A DNA stretch of 64,000 bases from CAG-488 sp045641565 (lineage in GTDB: Bacteria > Bacillota > Clostridia > Oscillospirales > Acutalibacteraceae), in assembly GCA_045641565.1 (NCBI GenBank), contig JAZUHE010000067.1:4465-68464 (forward strand). The letters are read 5' to 3'. This document shows positions 61,550-64,000 of this stretch, piece by piece. Numbering within the stretch: position 1 is the first letter of the stretch; every line of letters starts with the position of its first letter. The notes below the pieces were generated by a model. It was not told the origin of the DNA, did not search any database, and worked only from the letters and a program-made list of their open reading frames with translations. Both the position numbers and the translations under genes were made by a program.

Positions 61550-62020
61550 ATGACTCTTAAAGAATTGAGAATATCTAAAAGATTAACGCAGGCACAAGCG
61601 GCGAAGCTTTGTGCTGTTTCGCTCAGAAGTTATATTACTTTTGAGAATGACGCGTCAAAAGCGAAAACAATAAAATACAGATATCTGTTTGATATAATAA
61701 AACAGGCAGGACTTATTGACGAAAGTCACGGAATATTGTCAGTTGAGGAAATAAAAGAAAAATGTATTCCTGTTTTTGAGCAGTACGGAATCAGCTACTG
61801 CTATCTTTTCGGCTCATATGCAAAGGGGAAGGCAACAGAAACGAGCGATGTTGATTTACTTGTTTCGGGTGAAGTGACAGGGCTCAGCTTCTACGGTATG
61901 ACAGAATCGCTGCGGGAAGCGCTGAGCAAAAAAGTTGATATTCTCGACTGCAATCAGCTGAATAATAATGCGGAGCTTTTGAATGAAATATTGACAAGCG
62001 GAGTAAAAATCTATGGATAA
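61550..62020 (+). CDS. HTH-MNT nucleotidyltransferase antitoxin (MntA-like)
   Basis: A 156-aa protein with an XRE-type HTH at residues 1-55 (RLTQAQAAKLCAVSLRSYI) fused to a minimal nucleotidyltransferase at 65-156. The catalytic GSX10DXD motif is exact: G88-S89 ... D100-V-D102. MNT antitoxins neutralise HEPN toxins by adding AMP groups to the toxin tyrosine. ATG 61550 lies behind GAGGTGACAGCA. Overlaps the HEPN gene by 8 bases. Confidence 0.9.
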   Translation: MTLKELRISKRLTQAQAAKLCAVSLRSYITFENDASKAKTIKYRYLFDIIKQAGLIDESHGILSVEEIKEKCIPVFEQYGISYCYLFGSYAKGKATETSDVDLLVSGEVTGLSFYGMTESLREALSKKVDILDCNQLNNNAELLNEILTSGVKIYG

Positions 62021-62342
62021 TATTAAAGATGACAGTTATTATATTCAGAAAATCATAACAGATGTTGATTTCATTATTTCAAATACTCAGAGTATTACAG
62101 TTGAAGAGTTTTCTCTGAATGAAATTCTTCAGGATTCCATGGTGTTCAGATTAATTCAGATTTGTGAAAATTCTCATAGGATTTCGGATTCATACAAAGA
62201 CAAAAGAAAAGACATTCCGTGGAAAAACATTTCCGGTTTAAGAAACAGGATCGTTCACGATTACGGCAACGTCGATTTTACTATTGTGTTCGATACGCTG
62301 ACAGAGGATATTCCTGATTTGAAAAAGCTTTTTGAAAGATAA
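62013..62342 (+). CDS. HEPN-domain RNase toxin (HepT-like)
   Basis: A 109-aa HEPN protein of the HepT/DUF86 family. The RX4HXY ribonuclease motif is complete: R77-NRIV-H82-D-Y84, where Y84 is the expected AMPylation target. It overlaps the antitoxin gene by 8 bases and ends on a bidirectional terminator. Toxin role is inferred from family and partner. Confidence 0.9.
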   Translation: MDNIKDDSYYIQKIITDVDFIISNTQSITVEEFSLNEILQDSMVFRLIQICENSHRISDSYKDKRKDIPWKNISGLRNRIVHDYGNVDFTIVFDTLTEDIPDLKKLFER

Positions 62343-62347
62343 AACAA

Positions 62348-62375
62348 AAAATCCCGTCTGATGACGGGATTTTGT
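62348..62375. terminator. Bidirectional terminator between convergent genes
   Basis: AAAATCCCGTC-TGAT-GACGGGATTTT, perfect 11-bp stem, A-rich left and GTTTATTTTATTT right. Confidence 0.88.
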
Positions 62376-63431
62376 TTATTTTATTTCTTCAAAGACTTTC
62401 AGCACAGCCTCGGCCATTTTTACGAATCCGTAATCGTTTGGGTGACAGCTGTCAACCGTGGCGCAGTCGAGGAATTCCTCGCCGAGCATTTCTCTGCCGT
62501 CAATGAAATAAACGTTATTATCATTCTCAGATGCTCTGGCAAATGAATCCCCGAGTATTTTTCTGGTAATCGCAATATCGGGCTTCAGAGCATGAGAGTA
62601 AGGCGAGGTCATCATGATAATCGGAATGTCTTTGTGCTTTGCTCTTACCTTCTGATAAAACGCGAATTGCTTTTCTTTGAGTCTTTCGGGCTCTCCTATA
62701 TCATTATGGTCATAATCAAGCACAAACGCGCTCATATCAAGCGAGGCAATATAGTCGGCTATTACATCTTCACCGTGAGCGCTGCCCGAAAAGCCGAGGC
62801 AGATAAAATCATCGAGCATTTTCTGAGAAACAATGGCCGGATAGTTGTTGCCGGGGCGTGAAGCGCATCCCCCCTGGGTGATTGACGAGCCGTAATACAC
62901 TACGGGAAGCTTGTCGCTGTAGGGATTGAATTCACTGAGCTGTGAATTTTCATCTATGCCGATATGAACGGAATCAACATTGCTGTAAAGAGGAAAATGA
63001 ATGAGAATTTTTCTTATCTTTTTATCGGGAAATTCGACAATGCTCTCGAAGCCTTTCTTTTTGTCAACAGGCGGAACAAAGGTTTTGAAATATCTGAATT
63101 CGCCGTCTTCAAAATAATACAGGTCAAAGCCGGCTGTACCTGTAAGAGGCATATGGGGAAAAAGAGTTATATCTCCTTTATAAGATATTGCAACGTAGTC
63201 GGAGTCTGTTTCGAATGCGACACGGCCGCCGGAGGTATTGCGATTGAGGTTTTTAACCCCGTTGTTTGTCTTTTCGGCGACAGATGAATCCATTCTGATA
63301 TAGCCCTTGCCGTCATATGTTACGCCGAATATATTAAAAGGCTTTTTGTTTATATCAAAAAATACAAGTCCGTCTTTTTTGATGTTTGTTTTAACCTTAA
63401 GATTTTTGTCAATTTTATCAATTCTTGCCAT
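62376..63431 (-). CDS. SGNH/GDSL-type hydrolase
   Basis: A 351-aa two-domain protein. The N-terminal ~150 residues are a beta-sandwich (NIFGVTYDGKGYIRMDSSV); the C-terminal SGNH hydrolase has PVVYYGSSITQGGCASR (serine of the GDS motif), LGFSGSAHGE, DYDHNDIGEP and the catalytic pair in DSCHPNDYG. No signal peptide. Such proteins are carbohydrate esterases. Start ATG 63431-63429 behind GAAGGTGATTAT on the minus strand; the upstream extension of the frame has no ribosome site. Confidence 0.85.
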   Translation of the reverse strand: MARIDKIDKNLKVKTNIKKDGLVFFDINKKPFNIFGVTYDGKGYIRMDSSVAEKTNNGVKNLNRNTSGGRVAFETDSDYVAISYKGDITLFPHMPLTGTAGFDLYYFEDGEFRYFKTFVPPVDKKKGFESIVEFPDKKIRKILIHFPLYSNVDSVHIGIDENSQLSEFNPYSDKLPVVYYGSSITQGGCASRPGNNYPAIVSQKMLDDFICLGFSGSAHGEDVIADYIASLDMSAFVLDYDHNDIGEPERLKEKQFAFYQKVRAKHKDIPIIMMTSPYSHALKPDIAITRKILGDSFARASENDNNVYFIDGREMLGEEFLDCATVDSCHPNDYGFVKMAEAVLKVFEEIK

Positions 63432-63548
63432 ATAATCACCTTCTGCAAATGTTGATTTAAAGGTATCACAAACATAGTATAAAATCAAGGCTTACGGTTG
63501 AAAATAACGGCTTTCCGTGGTATAATCTGCTGCGGAAAGAGGGATATT

Positions 63549-64000
63549 ATGAAAAAAACTGACGATAAAAGCTTTATTGGCGGTGTGGCTGTAGCTCTTG
63601 CCTATGTGATGTGGGGACTGCTGACGATTTTCTGGAATCTGCTGTCAGACGTGAACCCCGTATATATTCTTGCTCAGAGAATAATATGGTCAATGATTGT
63701 TATTGGCGTTTATATAATTATCAGCGGACGCCTTGACGAGATAAAAGGTGTGTTCCGCAGTAAAAAGGATTTGCTGATATGCTTTGTGTGCGGAATTCTT
63801 ATTACCATAAACTGGGGCGTTTATATTTACGCGGTGAATTCATCTCACGTGCTTGATGCAAGTCTCGGATATTTCATTGAGCCTGTTCTTGTGGGCACAA
63901 TCGGACTGCTTGTTTTTAAGGAAAAGCCCGGCACGTTTGAAAAGGTAACATATATTCTCGCGTTTGCGGCGCTTCTGTTTATTATTATCAGAGTCGGCAC
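63549..64000 (+). CDS. rarD: RarD-family EamA transporter, partial
   Basis: The frame opens at ATG 63549 behind GAGGGATATT and is still open at the window end (150 codons). It encodes an integral membrane protein of the RarD type: LAYVMWGLLTIFWNLLSDVN, AQRIIWSMIVIGVYIIISG, and NWGVYIYAVNSSHVLDASLG followed by GYFIEPV. RarD proteins are ten-helix drug/metabolite-superfamily permeases of unknown substrate. Divergent from the SGNH gene. Confidence 0.88.
   Translation, partial: MKKTDDKSFIGGVAVALAYVMWGLLTIFWNLLSDVNPVYILAQRIIWSMIVIGVYIIISGRLDEIKGVFRSKKDLLICFVCGILITINWGVYIYAVNSSHVLDASLGYFIEPVLVGTIGLLVFKEKPGTFEKVTYILAFAALLFIIIRVG

Overview
The window looks like a chromosome of a gut-type Bacillota of class Clostridia, probably Oscillospirales/Ruminococcaceae. 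The grounds are the AGGAGG-type ribosome sites, consensus sigma-A promoters, gene content (ylxM-ffh-rpsP-khpA-rimM-trmD, HPr, uvrC, rsmD-coaD) and many proteins for host or plant glycans. The assignment is inferred from gene content; no rRNA is present.

Layout. 1-22.9 kb is core chromosome: the end of a DHH phosphoesterase gene, a small cell-surface/PHP group, adjacent glutamyl- and glutaminyl-tRNA synthetases, a DUF4838 secreted protein, a two-subunit aconitase X, the SRP/ribosome-maturation operon, uvrC, rsmD-coaD, and a tRNA-Gly(CCC) at 22841-22914. Two core genes, ylxM and uvrC, appear to start at near-cognate codons (ACG and CTG).

22.9-46.5 kb is an accessory island beginning directly after the tRNA. 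Its centre is a DNA phosphorothioation locus, dndBCDE (28334-33226). It is driven by a consensus promoter whose -10 box lies in a perfect 42-bp palindrome. Upstream, under a separate XRE regulator, is a four-gene module: a PLD-DEAD helicase, a 57-aa protein that overlaps both neighbours, a second DndD-like SMC ATPase, and a 171-aa protein. No DndFGH is present, so this module is the best candidate for the restriction arm. Downstream are a DUF262/HNH-like protein (GmrSD/SspE type), a nuclease-DUF2075 helicase and an AIPR abortive-infection protein. The right part of the island is decayed: a frameshifted BRO-N gene, a BRO-N-Fic fusion, an Spx/ArsC-like protein, a flavodoxin, three copies of a ~130-bp repeat with a conserved hairpin, an IS21-family istAB element, and the C-terminal stump of a large serine recombinase.

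46.5-64 kb returns to core-like sequence. It holds a putative polysaccharide-deacetylase-like/glycosidase protein, TfoX-N, an NlpC/P60 hydrolase, and a cluster resembling Bacillus ydjGHI (SPFH plus zinc ribbons, TFIIB-like ribbon protein, TPM protein) with a HEAT-repeat lipoprotein inserted. An M23 peptidase follows, then a sugar catabolism run (TIM-barrel isomerase, Gfo/Idh/MocA oxidoreductase, GH38 alpha-mannosidase), an MNT-HEPN toxin-antitoxin pair whose antitoxin carries an HTH domain, an SGNH hydrolase, and the start of rarD.

The most notable system is the composite phosphorothioate defence locus at 23.2-35.2 kb. All family assignments come from reading motifs; no database search was run.
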